From Bacteroides caecimuris (GTDB taxonomy: Bacteria; Bacteroidota; Bacteroidia; Bacteroidales; Bacteroidaceae): a stretch of 64,000 bases of DNA. The translations under genes were made by a program, and so were the position numbers. The notes under the pieces are model-generated. The model searched no databases. It worked only from the letters and a program-made list of their open reading frames with translations, and was not told where the DNA came from. Location of the stretch: contig NZ_CP015401.2 of NCBI RefSeq assembly GCF_001688725.2, positions 496,001 to 560,000 of the forward strand. Reading direction: 5' to 3'. Below are positions 16,936 through 25,465 of the stretch, piece by piece (position 1 is the first letter of the stretch; the number at the start of each line of letters is the position of its first letter).

Positions 16936-18789
16936 TTATTCTTCTGCTTTTATTGATTCGTCGATAACTTTGATCTTTTGTAATGCCAGTTCCAGGTCTG
17001 CTTTCAACTTATCCACCTTGCGGTTCAATTCAGTCAACAAGCTGCTGCCTTTCTTAGAAGTAGAGGTCAGGAAGCCCAGATTGTTCTCATAAGTCTGAAG
17101 CTCATTCTTCATATTCTCATAAGTACGTACCAGTTTTTCGCGTTCTTTGTACAGCGATTGTGTGCCGCTTCCTTGGATATTGCTGATATTCGAGCGGAAG
17201 TTGCTTAACTTCTTGTTGGAAGCATCGATGTTGAAGCGGTCGAATAGCTGATCGATGATTCCGTGATACTGGTTGTACAACTTATCTTTTTCTTTGAACG
17301 GCACATGACCGATAGCGTTCCACTCTTTCATTAAATCCCGAACCAAGTCATTTGCTTCTTCGATATCCATGTTTTCGTCAATGGCAGACAGCTTTTCAAT
17401 CAACGCTTTCTTCTTTTCCATATTCTCTGTTTCTACGGAGCGTTGTGAAGAAGTAGCTTTGTTCTTTTGTTCGAAGAAGTAGTCGCAAGCTGTGATGAAC
17501 CGTTTCCAGATAGCATCCGAGTGTTTCTTGGCAACCGGTCCGATGGTCTTCCATTCTTTTTGAAGTTTGGTCAGTGCATCGGTGGTTGCTTTCCAGTCTG
17601 TACTATCTTTCAAAGCTTCCGCTTTTTCGCAAAGTGCTTTCTTCTTGTCCAGATTCTCGTTCATTCCTTCTTTCAGGCGCTTGAAGAATTCTCCTTTCTT
17701 CTTGAAGAAATCATCGCAGGCATGGCGGAAGCGCTCGAAGATCTTCACATTCATCTTTTGGGGAGCAAAACCGATGGTTTTCCATTTGTTTTGCAGGGCG
17801 ATCACTTCCTGGGTTTTGTTTTCCCAGGCAGAGAATGTTTTCAGTTCATCATACTCAATCGCTTCTACGATTTCGCAGATGACGGTTTTTTGATCTAAAT
17901 TATGCTGTTCGGCTTCTTTCAATGATTCGAAGTGTTGCTGATGGCGGCGGTTGACAGCGGTAGAAGCTACTTTGAACCGGTTCCAGATTTCATCACGCAG
18001 TTCTTTGGCTACCGGACCTGTGTCGCGGAACTCCTGGTGCAACTTCTGAAGTTGGTGGAAAGCGGAAACAACATCTTCCTCGTCAGCCAACTTTTCGGCA
18101 GCTTCGCAGAGGTGCGTTTTGATTTCCAGATTCTTTTTGAAGTCATATTCGCGGAATTCGTTGTTCAGTTTCAATAAATCGTAGAACTTCTCTACGTATA
18201 ATTGATAGTTTTTCCAAAGTTCATTCACTTTACCTTGCGGCACCAGTTTCGTATCATTCCATTGCTGTTGCAGCTTCTTGAACTCTGTATAAGATTTGTT
18301 GGCGTCATCTCCGGATTCCACCAATTCTTTCAGTTCTTCAATAATGGAAAGTTTCACTTGCAGGTTTTCTTCCTTTTGGCGTTCCAGTTCGGCAGCCTGT
18401 TTGCTGCGTTTTTCCTTGATAATCCCCATCAGGCGTTTGAATTCTTGTTCTGTGGGGTCCTCTTCGGCAACAAAATCTTCCATGTTTCCACCGTTGTCTG
18501 TAAACTGTACCTTAGCAGCTTCCAACTCGGCATTATGTAACTTGTAGAATGATTGTTTCAGATTGTCAATTTCCTGCTTGTTCGCATTTTCAGCGTCTTG
18601 AGCAAGCTCTTTGAGGAGGTTTAGCACATCTTCCTTAGTGGCAGGCTTAGAGGCTGCTTCAGGTTGAATTTCGGCAGTAACATCTTCAGTCGGAGTCTCT
18701 GTAATAGCTTCAGAAACCTCAACTGTTTTTTTTTCTTCTTCTAATTCCCCTTGGTTCAAGGGTTGATTAGTGTCATGAGCGTCCATCAT
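16936..18789 (-). CDS. DUF349 repeat protein
   Basis: 617 aa, highly charged and helical. An acidic N-terminal tail (about 1-75) is followed by at least five DUF349 repeats recognisable by a Trp-Lys-x-Ile/Thr-Gly-x-[VA]-P core: WNDTKLVPQG, FRDTGPVAKE, WKTIGFAPQK, WKTIGPVAKK and WNAIGHVPFK, each followed by a W/F-rich helix. The C-terminus (about 545-617) is a coiled coil. The family is widespread in Bacteroidetes; its role is not established. There is no signal peptide, so it is probably cytoplasmic. It has its own terminator and a long upstream spacer, so it is probably a single-gene unit. Confidence 0.9.
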   Translation of the reverse strand: MMDAHDTNQPLNQGELEEEKKTVEVSEAITETPTEDVTAEIQPEAASKPATKEDVLNLLKELAQDAENANKQEIDNLKQSFYKLHNAELEAAKVQFTDNGGNMEDFVAEEDPTEQEFKRLMGIIKEKRSKQAAELERQKEENLQVKLSIIEELKELVESGDDANKSYTEFKKLQQQWNDTKLVPQGKVNELWKNYQLYVEKFYDLLKLNNEFREYDFKKNLEIKTHLCEAAEKLADEEDVVSAFHQLQKLHQEFRDTGPVAKELRDEIWNRFKVASTAVNRRHQQHFESLKEAEQHNLDQKTVICEIVEAIEYDELKTFSAWENKTQEVIALQNKWKTIGFAPQKMNVKIFERFRHACDDFFKKKGEFFKRLKEGMNENLDKKKALCEKAEALKDSTDWKATTDALTKLQKEWKTIGPVAKKHSDAIWKRFITACDYFFEQKNKATSSQRSVETENMEKKKALIEKLSAIDENMDIEEANDLVRDLMKEWNAIGHVPFKEKDKLYNQYHGIIDQLFDRFNIDASNKKLSNFRSNISNIQGSGTQSLYKEREKLVRTYENMKNELQTYENNLGFLTSTSKKGSSLLTELNRKVDKLKADLELALQKIKVIDESIKAEE

Positions 18790-18874
18790 TGTATATTAGT
18801 TTTGGGTCACAAATTAATGAAATAAAACAATTACTTCATACTGTTTTGCTTATTTTTTTTTGTTTATCGTGTTT

Positions 18875-20215
18875 TTATGACAATAAAACGGTTATTCCCA
18901 TGTACAACATCATTCCAATGATGTCATTTGTAATGGATATAAACGGACCTGTTGCAATGGCTGGATCGATTTTGAACTTCTCCAGTGTCATCGGTACCAG
19001 TGTTCCGAAAATAGAAGCGAACATTACCACGGCAAACAGGCTGATGGATACGGAATAGGTGACCGTAGCCGTTGCGCCGAACCGGATAAAGTTGTAGGTA
19101 TATACTAATAAGGAGATAATAGTGGCATTAATTAAAGCGACTATGGACTCTTTTGCTATTTGCCTGAATGTATTTTTAGCATCCAGCGAGCTGTTTGCCA
19201 AACCCTGCACAACGATTGCTGAAGATTGTGTTCCGACATTTCCTCCCGTACCGCCGATCAGCGGGATGTATAGCGCCATTTCGGGATGAGTGGCGAAGGT
19301 GGCGTCGAAATTGCCCAATATCATAGAGTTGCCGATTCCGCCGATCATACCGATTAATAACCAGGGGAGACGGGCAGTGGTCTGCCTCAATACATTATCG
19401 TCTGTTTCCACGTCCTGCGAAAGACCGGATGCCAACTGATAGTCACGTTCCGACTGTTCACGAACTTCATCCATGACGTCGTCGACGGTGATTTGTCCCA
19501 CAAGTCGCCCGATACTGTCGACGACGGGGATAGCTACCAAGTCATACTTCTCAATCGCCTGTACTACTTCGTCAATGGGAGTATCTACATGCACCGAAAT
19601 CGGATCTTTCTGCATCACGTGTTTCACTTTCGATACAGAAGGGGAAGTAATCATCTTTTTGAGCGGGAAGATACCTCGCAGACGTTCGTCGTCGTCGATG
19701 ACATATACGTAATAGATTTCGTCCAGCTCTTCCGCCTGTTGCCGCATTTCTTTCAGACATTCGGGCATACTCCAGTTCTCGTTGACGAGTACCATTTCCG
19801 TACCCATCAAACCACCGGCGGTATTTTCGTCGTATTTCAACAGGTCGACGATGTCTCCTGCCTGTTCAATATCCTCGATGTGCGAAAGGATCTCTTCTTG
19901 CTTGTCTTCATCGAGCTCACGCATCAGGTCTACGGCATCATCCGTATCCATGTAGTCGACGAAGCGTTTGGCGATTGTTTCCGAAGGAAGCATTTCGAGC
20001 AACTCTTTACGAGCGTCTTCGTCCATTTCGACAAGCACGTCGGCGGCAATTTCGTTATCTAGCAGGCGATAGACGAATTTTGCTTCTTCCGGATTCAGGT
20101 CATTACACAATTCGGCGATGTCGGCCGGATGGAGGTCGATGAGAAGACCTTTTACCTTGTCGGCGTCTTTTTGCTCAATAAGGTGTTTAACGTTGTCAAT
20201 GTATTCCTCGTTCAT
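18875..20215 (-). CDS. mgtE: Magnesium transporter MgtE
   Basis: A Mg2+-selective channel of the inner membrane gated by cytoplasmic Mg2+. 446 aa from the ATG at 20215; a TTG three codons upstream is possible. The order is the superhelical N domain (about 5-125, rich in Asp/Glu: LHPADIAELCNDL, LLEMLPSETIAKRF), two CBS domains (about 130-255), a connecting helix, and five membrane segments (about 280-446) with GGTGGNVGTQSSAIVVQGLA in the pore region. It follows ksgA by 68 bp. Confidence 0.95.
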   Translation of the reverse strand: MNEEYIDNVKHLIEQKDADKVKGLLIDLHPADIAELCNDLNPEEAKFVYRLLDNEIAADVLVEMDEDARKELLEMLPSETIAKRFVDYMDTDDAVDLMRELDEDKQEEILSHIEDIEQAGDIVDLLKYDENTAGGLMGTEMVLVNENWSMPECLKEMRQQAEELDEIYYVYVIDDDERLRGIFPLKKMITSPSVSKVKHVMQKDPISVHVDTPIDEVVQAIEKYDLVAIPVVDSIGRLVGQITVDDVMDEVREQSERDYQLASGLSQDVETDDNVLRQTTARLPWLLIGMIGGIGNSMILGNFDATFATHPEMALYIPLIGGTGGNVGTQSSAIVVQGLANSSLDAKNTFRQIAKESIVALINATIISLLVYTYNFIRFGATATVTYSVSISLFAVVMFASIFGTLVPMTLEKFKIDPAIATGPFISITNDIIGMMLYMGITVLLS

Positions 20216-20222
20216 CGTTGTC

Positions 20223-20252
20223 AATTACAAATTACGAATTACAAATTACAAA
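20223..20252 (-). repeat. aattacaaattacgaattac spacer repeat
   Basis: Low-complexity alternation of attac and aaatt units in the ksgA-mgtE spacer. The same words occur in inverse orientation before the DUF4435 gene (35472-35500). Confidence 0.6.
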
Positions 20253-20283
20253 ATCCAGTTCTCTGCTCACTGTTGCCCGCTGA

Positions 20284-21084
20284 TTATTGGGCGTTGCCGG
20301 CTGTCTTTAGCGCTTCTTCCACTTTGTTGGTCAGATCAATAAATTCTGCTACCGATAGTTGTTCCGGGCGTTTATTGAATAATATGTCCTCCGTGAGTGG
20401 ACAATCTTTGCCTAAAATAGGTTTGATGGAGTTGCGCAATGTTTTCCGTCGCTGGTTGAAGGTCGTTTTCACTACTTGCTTGAATAGTTTTTCGTCGCAT
20501 CCCAGCTCCTTGGTTTCGTTGCGTGTCATGCGGATAACAGCGCTTTTCACTTTGGGAGGCGGATTGAACACATGTTCGCTGACAGTGAACAAGTATTCCA
20601 CTTTATACCATGCCTGTATCAATACGCTAAGGATACCGTATGTCTTGCTGCCCGGTCCGGCTGCAATACGTTCGGCTACCTCTTTTTGAATCATTCCCGT
20701 GCAACAGGGGATGATATCTTTATTGTCCAGCATCTTGAAAAAGATTTGGCTGGAAATATTATACGGGTAATTACCAGTCAGTACGAAAGGATTCCCGTCG
20801 AACAACCGGTGAAGATTCATTTTCAAGAAGTCATCCTCGATGATGTGGTCTTCCAATGACGGATAGGCCTCACGAAGATAAGCAACCGACTCATAGTCAA
20901 CTTCTACGACCTTTACCAACCGGTCTTTCTTTACCAAAAATTGAGTCAATACTCCCATGCCCGGTCCTACCTCCAAAATAGGCAGTTCGGGGAAGGTGTC
21001 GACGGTATCGGCAATATCTTGCGCAACTTTCAGATCTTTCAGAAAGTGTTGTCCGAGAAACTTTTTAGGCTTTACTAATTTCAT
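20284..21084 (-). CDS. rsmA: 16S rRNA (adenine1518/1519-N6)-dimethyltransferase
   Basis: KsgA; dimethylates two adjacent adenines near the 3' end of 16S rRNA during 30S assembly. 266 aa. The start is KPKKFLGQHFLKD, the SAM-binding motif I is LEVGPGMGVLTQFL, and the catalytic motif IV is N-Y-P-Y-N-I in LTGNYPYNISSQIFFK. The C-terminal domain contains FNQRRKTLRNSI. TACCTTTG on the minus strand (21117-21124) is its likely -7 box. mgtE follows. Confidence 0.96.
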   Translation of the reverse strand: MKLVKPKKFLGQHFLKDLKVAQDIADTVDTFPELPILEVGPGMGVLTQFLVKKDRLVKVVEVDYESVAYLREAYPSLEDHIIEDDFLKMNLHRLFDGNPFVLTGNYPYNISSQIFFKMLDNKDIIPCCTGMIQKEVAERIAAGPGSKTYGILSVLIQAWYKVEYLFTVSEHVFNPPPKVKSAVIRMTRNETKELGCDEKLFKQVVKTTFNQRRKTLRNSIKPILGKDCPLTEDILFNKRPEQLSVAEFIDLTNKVEEALKTAGNAQ

Positions 21085-21100
21085 TTACCAACTAAATAAT

Positions 21101-21124
21101 TACTTTTGCAGCTGACAAAGGTAA
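21101..21124. promoter_or_regulatory. Two oppositely facing -7 boxes
   Basis: TACTTTTG (21101-21108, plus) and TACCTTTG on the minus strand (21117-21124) face away from each other within 24 bp, in the divergent gap between ksgA and the flippase-like gene. Confidence 0.5.
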
Positions 21125-21200
21125 CTCTTTTAAATGAAGAACGTACCACTATTTATTAAAAAATGAATGATGTGTCGGCGAAGCTAATGAAGAATTAAGG

Positions 21201-22187
21201 ATGAAGAAACTATTAAAAAAGGCGTTGCAACTGATATTACCGATTGTTTTAGGCGGCTTTATCTTATTCTGGGTATATCGCGACTTTGATTTTACAAAAG
21301 CGGGCGATGTATTATTACACGGTACCAATTGGTGGTGGATGCTCTTCTCGTTGTTGTTCGGAGTGCTTGCACAAGTCTTTCGTGGCTGGCGGTGGCGGCA
21401 GACGTTGGAGCCGCTGGACGCTTTTCCGAAGAGAAGCGATTGTGTGAATGCTATCTTCATTTCCTACGCTGCCAGTCTGGTGGTTCCCCGGATCGGGGAA
21501 GTGAGCCGTTGCGGGGTATTGGCTAAATATGATCATGTCTCGTTTGCCAAGTCGTTGGGAACAGTTGTTACGGAGCGGCTGGTCGATACGTTGACTATTC
21601 TCCTCATCACAGGCGTCACTGTATTGCTCCAATTACCGATATTCGTCACTTTCCTTCAGCAAACCGGGACGAAAATTCCTTCATTAGTCCATCTTTTGAC
21701 TTCGGTGTGGTTTTATATCATCCTGTTTTGTTTTATTGGTGTGGTGATACTTCTTTATTATTTAAGAAAAACGTTGTTCTTCTACGAACGGGTGAAAGGA
21801 TTTGTATTGAATATATGGGAAGGAATTATGTCTTTAAAAGGCGTGCGCAACATACCTCTCTTTATTTTTTATACACTGGCTATTTGGGCTTGTTACTTTC
21901 TCCATTTCTATTTTACATTCTACAGCTTTGCCTTTACGGCACATTTGGGTATCCTTGCGGCATTGGTCATGTTTGTTGGCGGCACGTTTGCCGTGATTGT
22001 GCCTACCCCTAACGGAGCGGGACCCTGGCATTTTGCCATCATTTCTATGATGATGCTTTATGGAGTAAACGTGACGGATGCCGGAATATTTGCCCTGATT
22101 GTACACGGTATTCAAACCTTTTTGGTTGTTTTATTGGGTGTGTACGGCTTGGCTGCTCTGCCGTTTACTAATAGACATAGGAAATGA
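21201..22187 (+). CDS. Lysylphosphatidylglycerol synthase TM-region/flippase-like protein
   Basis: 328 aa, about eight membrane segments, matching the YbhN/AglD-type integral membrane family (PF03706-like). The typical N-terminal pattern is seen (GGFILFWVYRDFDFTKA, then a W-W-W-M-L-F segment and R-G-W-R-W in FRGWRWRQTLEPL). It continues with a conserved SYAASLVVPRIGEVSRCGVL and the C-terminal PTPNGAGPWHFAIISMMM. Members are implicated in lipid translocation, but the substrate cannot be read here. It stands alone between ksgA (divergent) and pepD. Confidence 0.88.
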   Translation: MKKLLKKALQLILPIVLGGFILFWVYRDFDFTKAGDVLLHGTNWWWMLFSLLFGVLAQVFRGWRWRQTLEPLDAFPKRSDCVNAIFISYAASLVVPRIGEVSRCGVLAKYDHVSFAKSLGTVVTERLVDTLTILLITGVTVLLQLPIFVTFLQQTGTKIPSLVHLLTSVWFYIILFCFIGVVILLYYLRKTLFFYERVKGFVLNIWEGIMSLKGVRNIPLFIFYTLAIWACYFLHFYFTFYSFAFTAHLGILAALVMFVGGTFAVIVPTPNGAGPWHFAIISMMMLYGVNVTDAGIFALIVHGIQTFLVVLLGVYGLAALPFTNRHRK

Positions 22188-22334
22188 TGTTTTTCCAAAA
22201 GAAAATCCTTGGGTGATATGCGAATGTTGTCTTTGAAATGAATGTTTTTGTTAACGTTCTTTGCTATCTGAAAACTTTTCCATAACTTGGCACTGTTTAA
22301 TTATCAGATTTAAAATAGTTTTAAAATATTTATT

Positions 22335-23792
22335 ATGAGTACCATTCTTTCTTTAGCTCCACAGAACGTGTGGAAGCATTTTTATTCGTTGACACAGATT
22401 CCCCGTCCGTCAGGACACATGGAAAAGATTACAGCATTTCTTTTAGGTTTCGGAAAAGAGCTGGGGCTGGAGTCTTTTGTAGATGAAGCAGGTAATGTGA
22501 TTATCCGTAAACCCGCCACTCCGGGTATGGAAAACCGGAAAGGTGTGATTCTCCAGGCGCACATGGATATGGTTCCGCAGAAGAACAACGATACTGTACA
22601 CGATTTTGAAAAAGATCCGATTGAAACTTATATAGACGGTGACTGGGTAAAAGCAAAAGGCACTACTTTGGGTGCCGACAACGGATTGGGTGTAGCTGCT
22701 ATTATGGCAGTGTTGGAAGCAAAAGACCTGAAACACGGTCCTTTGGAAGCTCTTATCACGAAAGACGAAGAAACCGGCATGTACGGTGCATTCGGCTTGA
22801 AGCCGGGTACACTGAACGGAGAGATACTGTTAAATCTGGACTCGGAAGATGAAGGCGAATTGTATATTGGCTGTGCCGGAGGTATGGATGTAACTGCAAC
22901 TTTGGAATATAAAGAAGTAGCTCCTGATGAAGGAGATATCGCAGTGAAAGTTACATTGAAAGGATTGCGTGGCGGACATTCGGGATTGGAAATCAATGAA
23001 GGACGTGCCAATGCCAATAAATTGCTGGTTCGTTTCGTTCGTGAAGCGGTTGCCGGTTATGAAGCTCGTTTGGCTAGCTGGGAAGGTGGTAATATGCGTA
23101 ATGCTATCCCACGTGAAGCACATGCGGTTATTACTATTCCGGCTGAAAATGAAGAAGAACTGCTGGGCTTGGTGAAATACTGCGAAGACCTGTTCAATGA
23201 AGAGTATTCGACTATTGAAACTCCGATCAGCTTTACGGCTGAACGTGTGGAACTTCCTGCGGGGCAAGTGCCTGAAGAGATTCAGGACAATCTGATTGAT
23301 GCCATCTTTGCTTGCCAGAACGGTGTGACACGTATGATTCCTACTGTTCCAGATACGGTAGAGACTTCTTCCAACCTTGCTATTATAACGATTGGTGAAG
23401 GAAAGGCAGCCGTTAAAATTCTGGCTCGCAGTTCAAGCGATAGCATGAAGGAATATCTGACCACCAGCCTGGAGTCTTGTTTCTCTATGGCAGGAATGAA
23501 AGTAGAGATGACAGGAGGCTATTCCGGTTGGCAGCCCGATGTGAATTCTCCGATTCTGCACGCGATGAAATCATCTTATAAGCAACAGTTTGGAGTAGAA
23601 CCCGCAGTGAAGGTTATTCATGCAGGTTTGGAATGTGGTATTATTGGTGCCATTATTCCGGGGCTGGATATGATTTCTTTTGGCCCGACTTTGCGCTCAC
23701 CGCACTCACCGGACGAAAGAGCGTTGATTCCTACTGTGCAGAAGTTCTACGACTTCCTGGTGGCTACTTTAGAACAAACTCCACTGAAATAA
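22335..23792 (+). CDS. pepD: Aminoacyl-histidine dipeptidase (PepD, M20 family)
   Basis: A cytoplasmic zinc dipeptidase of broad specificity (beta-Ala-His and other Xaa-His dipeptides); 485 aa, normal length. Metal ligands are seen in LQAHMDMVPQ (His and Asp), LGADNGLG (bridging Asp), KDEETGMYGAFG (catalytic Glu and metal Glu) and LNLDSEDE. The final His lies in FGPTLRSPHSPDERA. The lid/dimerisation domain lies between about residues 190 and 400. A terminator follows at 23848-23876. Confidence 0.95.
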   Translation: MSTILSLAPQNVWKHFYSLTQIPRPSGHMEKITAFLLGFGKELGLESFVDEAGNVIIRKPATPGMENRKGVILQAHMDMVPQKNNDTVHDFEKDPIETYIDGDWVKAKGTTLGADNGLGVAAIMAVLEAKDLKHGPLEALITKDEETGMYGAFGLKPGTLNGEILLNLDSEDEGELYIGCAGGMDVTATLEYKEVAPDEGDIAVKVTLKGLRGGHSGLEINEGRANANKLLVRFVREAVAGYEARLASWEGGNMRNAIPREAHAVITIPAENEEELLGLVKYCEDLFNEEYSTIETPISFTAERVELPAGQVPEEIQDNLIDAIFACQNGVTRMIPTVPDTVETSSNLAIITIGEGKAAVKILARSSSDSMKEYLTTSLESCFSMAGMKVEMTGGYSGWQPDVNSPILHAMKSSYKQQFGVEPAVKVIHAGLECGIIGAIIPGLDMISFGPTLRSPHSPDERALIPTVQKFYDFLVATLEQTPLK

Positions 23793-23847
23793 GCGTATTC
23801 TTTGTTATATAAATATTCTCCTATTATATAATAGGTATTTATAGCGA

Positions 23848-23876
23848 AGGCACGGATGAAATCTCATCCGTGCCTT
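23848..23876 (+). terminator. Terminator after pepD
   Basis: aggcacggatga pairs with tcatccgtgcct over 12 bp around a 4-nt loop, followed by a T run. Confidence 0.85.
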
Positions 23877-23950
23877 TTTGTTATATTGGTTGCAACATAT
23901 ATTGCTGTTTTTCCTTATAGCAAATAAATTAATTGATGCAAGTCAATAAA

Positions 23951-24029
23951 TGTGCTATAAAACATGAATTTCTCTCTTTTTTTGGATCAATGTATAAACA
24001 AAGGCCGTATTTTTGTGTTATAAAACATG
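23951..24029 (+). repeat. 16-bp direct repeat upstream of the twin small ORFs
   Basis: tgtgctataaaacatg (23951-23966) and tgtgttataaaacatg (24014-24029) match at 15 of 16 positions, 63 bp apart. The second copy overlaps the end of the -7 box and the expected transcription start of the small-ORF unit, so the pair could be operator sites. Confidence 0.5.
23981..24015 (+). promoter_or_regulatory. Candidate promoter of the twin small ORFs
   Basis: TATTTTTG (24008-24015) matches the Bacteroides -7 box. TTTG at 23981-23984 gives a 23-bp spacer, slightly longer than usual. Transcription would start near 24022, 27 nt before the first ATG. Confidence 0.5.
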
Positions 24030-24048
24030 TAATTAAGAGGATAACAAA

Positions 24049-24141
24049 ATGAAAAGTTTAAAAAGATTGTTTAGAAAGATCGGCGAAGCCGATGTACATG
24101 TTTGGGGATATTCAACAATTAATGCTAAGCCAAACAAGTAA
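24049..24141 (+). CDS. Small peptide 1 (30 aa, Trp-Gly-Tyr motif)
   Basis: An ATG at 24049 opens 30 codons. Residues 1-12 are MKSLKRLFRKIG, a basic amphipathic helix, and residues 13-21 are EADVHVWGY. The tail has Ser-Thr-Ile-Asn and ends Pro-Asn-Lys. An AG-rich ribosome-binding site (aagagg, 24035-24040) is well placed, and a promoter (24008-24015) lies just upstream. A second 30-codon ORF with the same Arg-Lys-Ile and Trp-Gly-Tyr elements starts 50 bp later, and a terminator closes the unit. No family is recognised and no modification or export gene is adjacent. It may be a peptide precursor, a membrane-active peptide or a signalling peptide; all three are guesses. The shared architecture is the evidence that it is real. 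Confidence 0.55.
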   Translation: MKSLKRLFRKIGEADVHVWGYSTINAKPNK

Positions 24142-24191
24142 GTTTTATTTTTTTAGTTTTCAGGAATTAGTAATTTAAAGTTTTAAAGATT

Positions 24192-24284
24192 ATGGTAAAG
24201 AAAATGAGTTCTTTAGTTAGAAAAATCCTTAGTGAAGTAGGTCGTAATGAAATGCTTTCATGGGGGTACAGAATTGAGAAATGA
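24192..24284 (+). CDS. Small peptide 2 (30 aa, Trp-Gly-Tyr motif)
   Basis: An ATG at 24192 opens exactly 30 codons, the same length as its neighbour. Residues 1-12 are MVKKMSSLVRKI and residues 13-26 are LSEVGRNEMLSWGY, followed by Arg-Ile-Glu-Lys. It shares with peptide 1 the Leu-x-Arg-Lys-Ile stretch, a Glu soon after it, Trp-Gly-Tyr, and a C-terminal Lys. Nucleotide similarity between the two is low, so this would be an old duplication or convergent family members. There is no clear Shine-Dalgarno site; the upstream DNA is A-rich, as is usual in Bacteroides. The stop is 26 bp before a strong terminator hairpin. Confidence 0.55.
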   Translation: MVKKMSSLVRKILSEVGRNEMLSWGYRIEK

Positions 24285-24309
24285 GAAAGAGTACATTAAC
24301 TAGGTTTAG

Positions 24310-24350
24310 AGTGGGGATACGTTATTAAAGACGATATCCCCACTTTTTTT
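24310..24350 (+). terminator. Terminator of the twin small-ORF unit
   Basis: agtggggatacgt pairs with acgatatccccact (one bulge) around tattaaag, followed by seven T residues. Confidence 0.85.
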
Positions 24351-24356
24351 AGAAAG

Positions 24357-24450
24357 TTCGACATAAGCTTGTACTATTCCTATTCTCCTCCTTCCGGAAG
24401 GTTGCTCTCCCCCGATAACGGAGGAGTCGGAGGGGGTGAGTCCCCGTAGG
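24357..24450 (+). repeat. Dispersed repeat family A, fullest copy
   Basis: Opens with agttcgacataag, related to the hairpin arm at 37991-38073. It then has ctcctccttccggaaggttg, a palindrome, and ccccgataacggaggagtcgg, which match copies 1 and 2. Further G/C-rich inverted pieces (gtgagtcccc/gggg) follow. Confidence 0.6.
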
Positions 24451-24482
24451 GGGAGGTGGTAGGTAAATACATAAGCCTGTCA

Positions 24483-24815
24483 TCAATAAGATAGGAAGAA
24501 CTTCGTTTCTCCTACCACTCCGTCCTTCGGACTTACGTTACAGTAATATCGTTTCAGTCCATTTGAATTCAGCTTTTGCAATTCTCTCCCATAGAAGTTT
24601 TTTTTCATTTTTGCCCTCATGCCCTCATATTTCTTCTCAATCCCTTTATTTATGGTGCTTTCCGCTGTGAGAGCAAGTGTGATAGCAGAGTGAGGGCAGA
24701 CGTTTGCCCTCACTCTCTCCGAATTTCCTTTTTGATTCAATCCGTTGATTGATACTGATATATGTGCTTTTTGCGCATCAGCAGGCACTTCTCTGTTTTT
24801 GGGGTTCTTCTTCAA
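24483..24815 (-). CDS. Doubtful 110-aa ORF on repeat DNA
   Basis: An open frame with many Lys/Arg residues and no recognisable domain. The C-terminal part (NSNGLKRYYCNVSPKDGVVG) is encoded by DNA that continues directly from repeat family A. It looks like an ORF created by a dispersed intergenic element and not a conserved gene. No promoter or ribosome-binding site was found. Confidence 0.15.
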   Translation of the reverse strand: MKKNPKNREVPADAQKAHISVSINGLNQKGNSERVRANVCPHSAITLALTAESTINKGIEKKYEGMRAKMKKNFYGRELQKLNSNGLKRYYCNVSPKDGVVGETKFFLSY

Positions 24816-25465
24816 ATCTGGTGATAAGTTTTTCTCCGCTCATTCAGTCAGTGCCTATATTTTCTTATGAAAGTAAGTAAAAAGAGATAATTATTAACTT
24901 GGGAATAAAGAGATAAGGAATTTGCCACCAAATTTGACGAAGAACCGTATTTTTGATTTTCATTTCTCATAGTGTTCTTGCCGGTCAATCTGTAACAAGA
25001 ATAAAGAAACAAGTAGTCAACCATTACCAAAGAAGTACAAGTTCCGATTGTCCCACATATTGTGGGAAAGTATTCCCTCATATTATGGGAATTTGTTCCC
25101 ACAAAATGAGGGAATCTTTTCCCAAGCAATAGGGAATCTTTTCCCACAATATGTGGGACAATCGGAATCTGTACTTCTTTCACCGGGAAAAAGGGGAGAA
25201 ATAAGAAATAAATCAGTCTGATCCATCTATGAAACAAGGATTCAGACCTATTCAAAAAAGATGGATTGTAGAAAGAACATTTTCATAGATGAATTACAAT
25301 AGAAGACTCTGCCGAAACTATGAGCTAACGTCTATACGATACAGTATAAGGTTGCTAGCTTGATAATAGCTTTTTTTAAGCTAAAAAGTACAAATCTTTA
25401 AACTTTATTTCTTTACTTTGTTATCTATAGAGTGAGACTTATAGTGTACTTAAACTAGAAAGATT
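24816..25465. other. 650-bp stretch before the macroglobulin gene
   Basis: Contains the palindrome array at 25029-25180 and otherwise AT-rich DNA. A 135-codon open frame on the minus strand runs through the array but has no family resemblance and is taken as a by-product of the repeats. Confidence 0.5.
25029..25180. repeat. Array of five regularly spaced palindromes nested in a 152-bp inverted repeat
   Basis: The outer arms (from aaagaagtac at 25029 to gtacttcttt at 25180) pair almost completely over about 40 bp and loosely to about 63 bp. Inside lie five palindromic units of the form ttccc-(8-9 nt)-gggaa: 25051-25067 (tcccaca-tat-tgtggga, perfect), 25073-25091, 25096-25114, 25119-25136 and 25142-25158 (tcccaca-ata-tgtggga, perfect). 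Their centres are at about 25059, 25082, 25105, 25127.5 and 25150, a period of 22-23 bp. It lies 286 bp before the macroglobulin start. Confidence 0.9.

Noticed and set aside
25029..25180. Possible CRISPR array
   Set aside because: The units are palindromes at a 22-23-bp period with 3-6-nt gaps; there are no spacers of normal length and no cas genes nearby.
24848..25255. 135-codon open frame on the minus strand through the palindrome array
   Set aside because: Its sequence is dictated by the repeated palindromes, no family is recognisable, and no promoter or ribosome-binding site precedes it.
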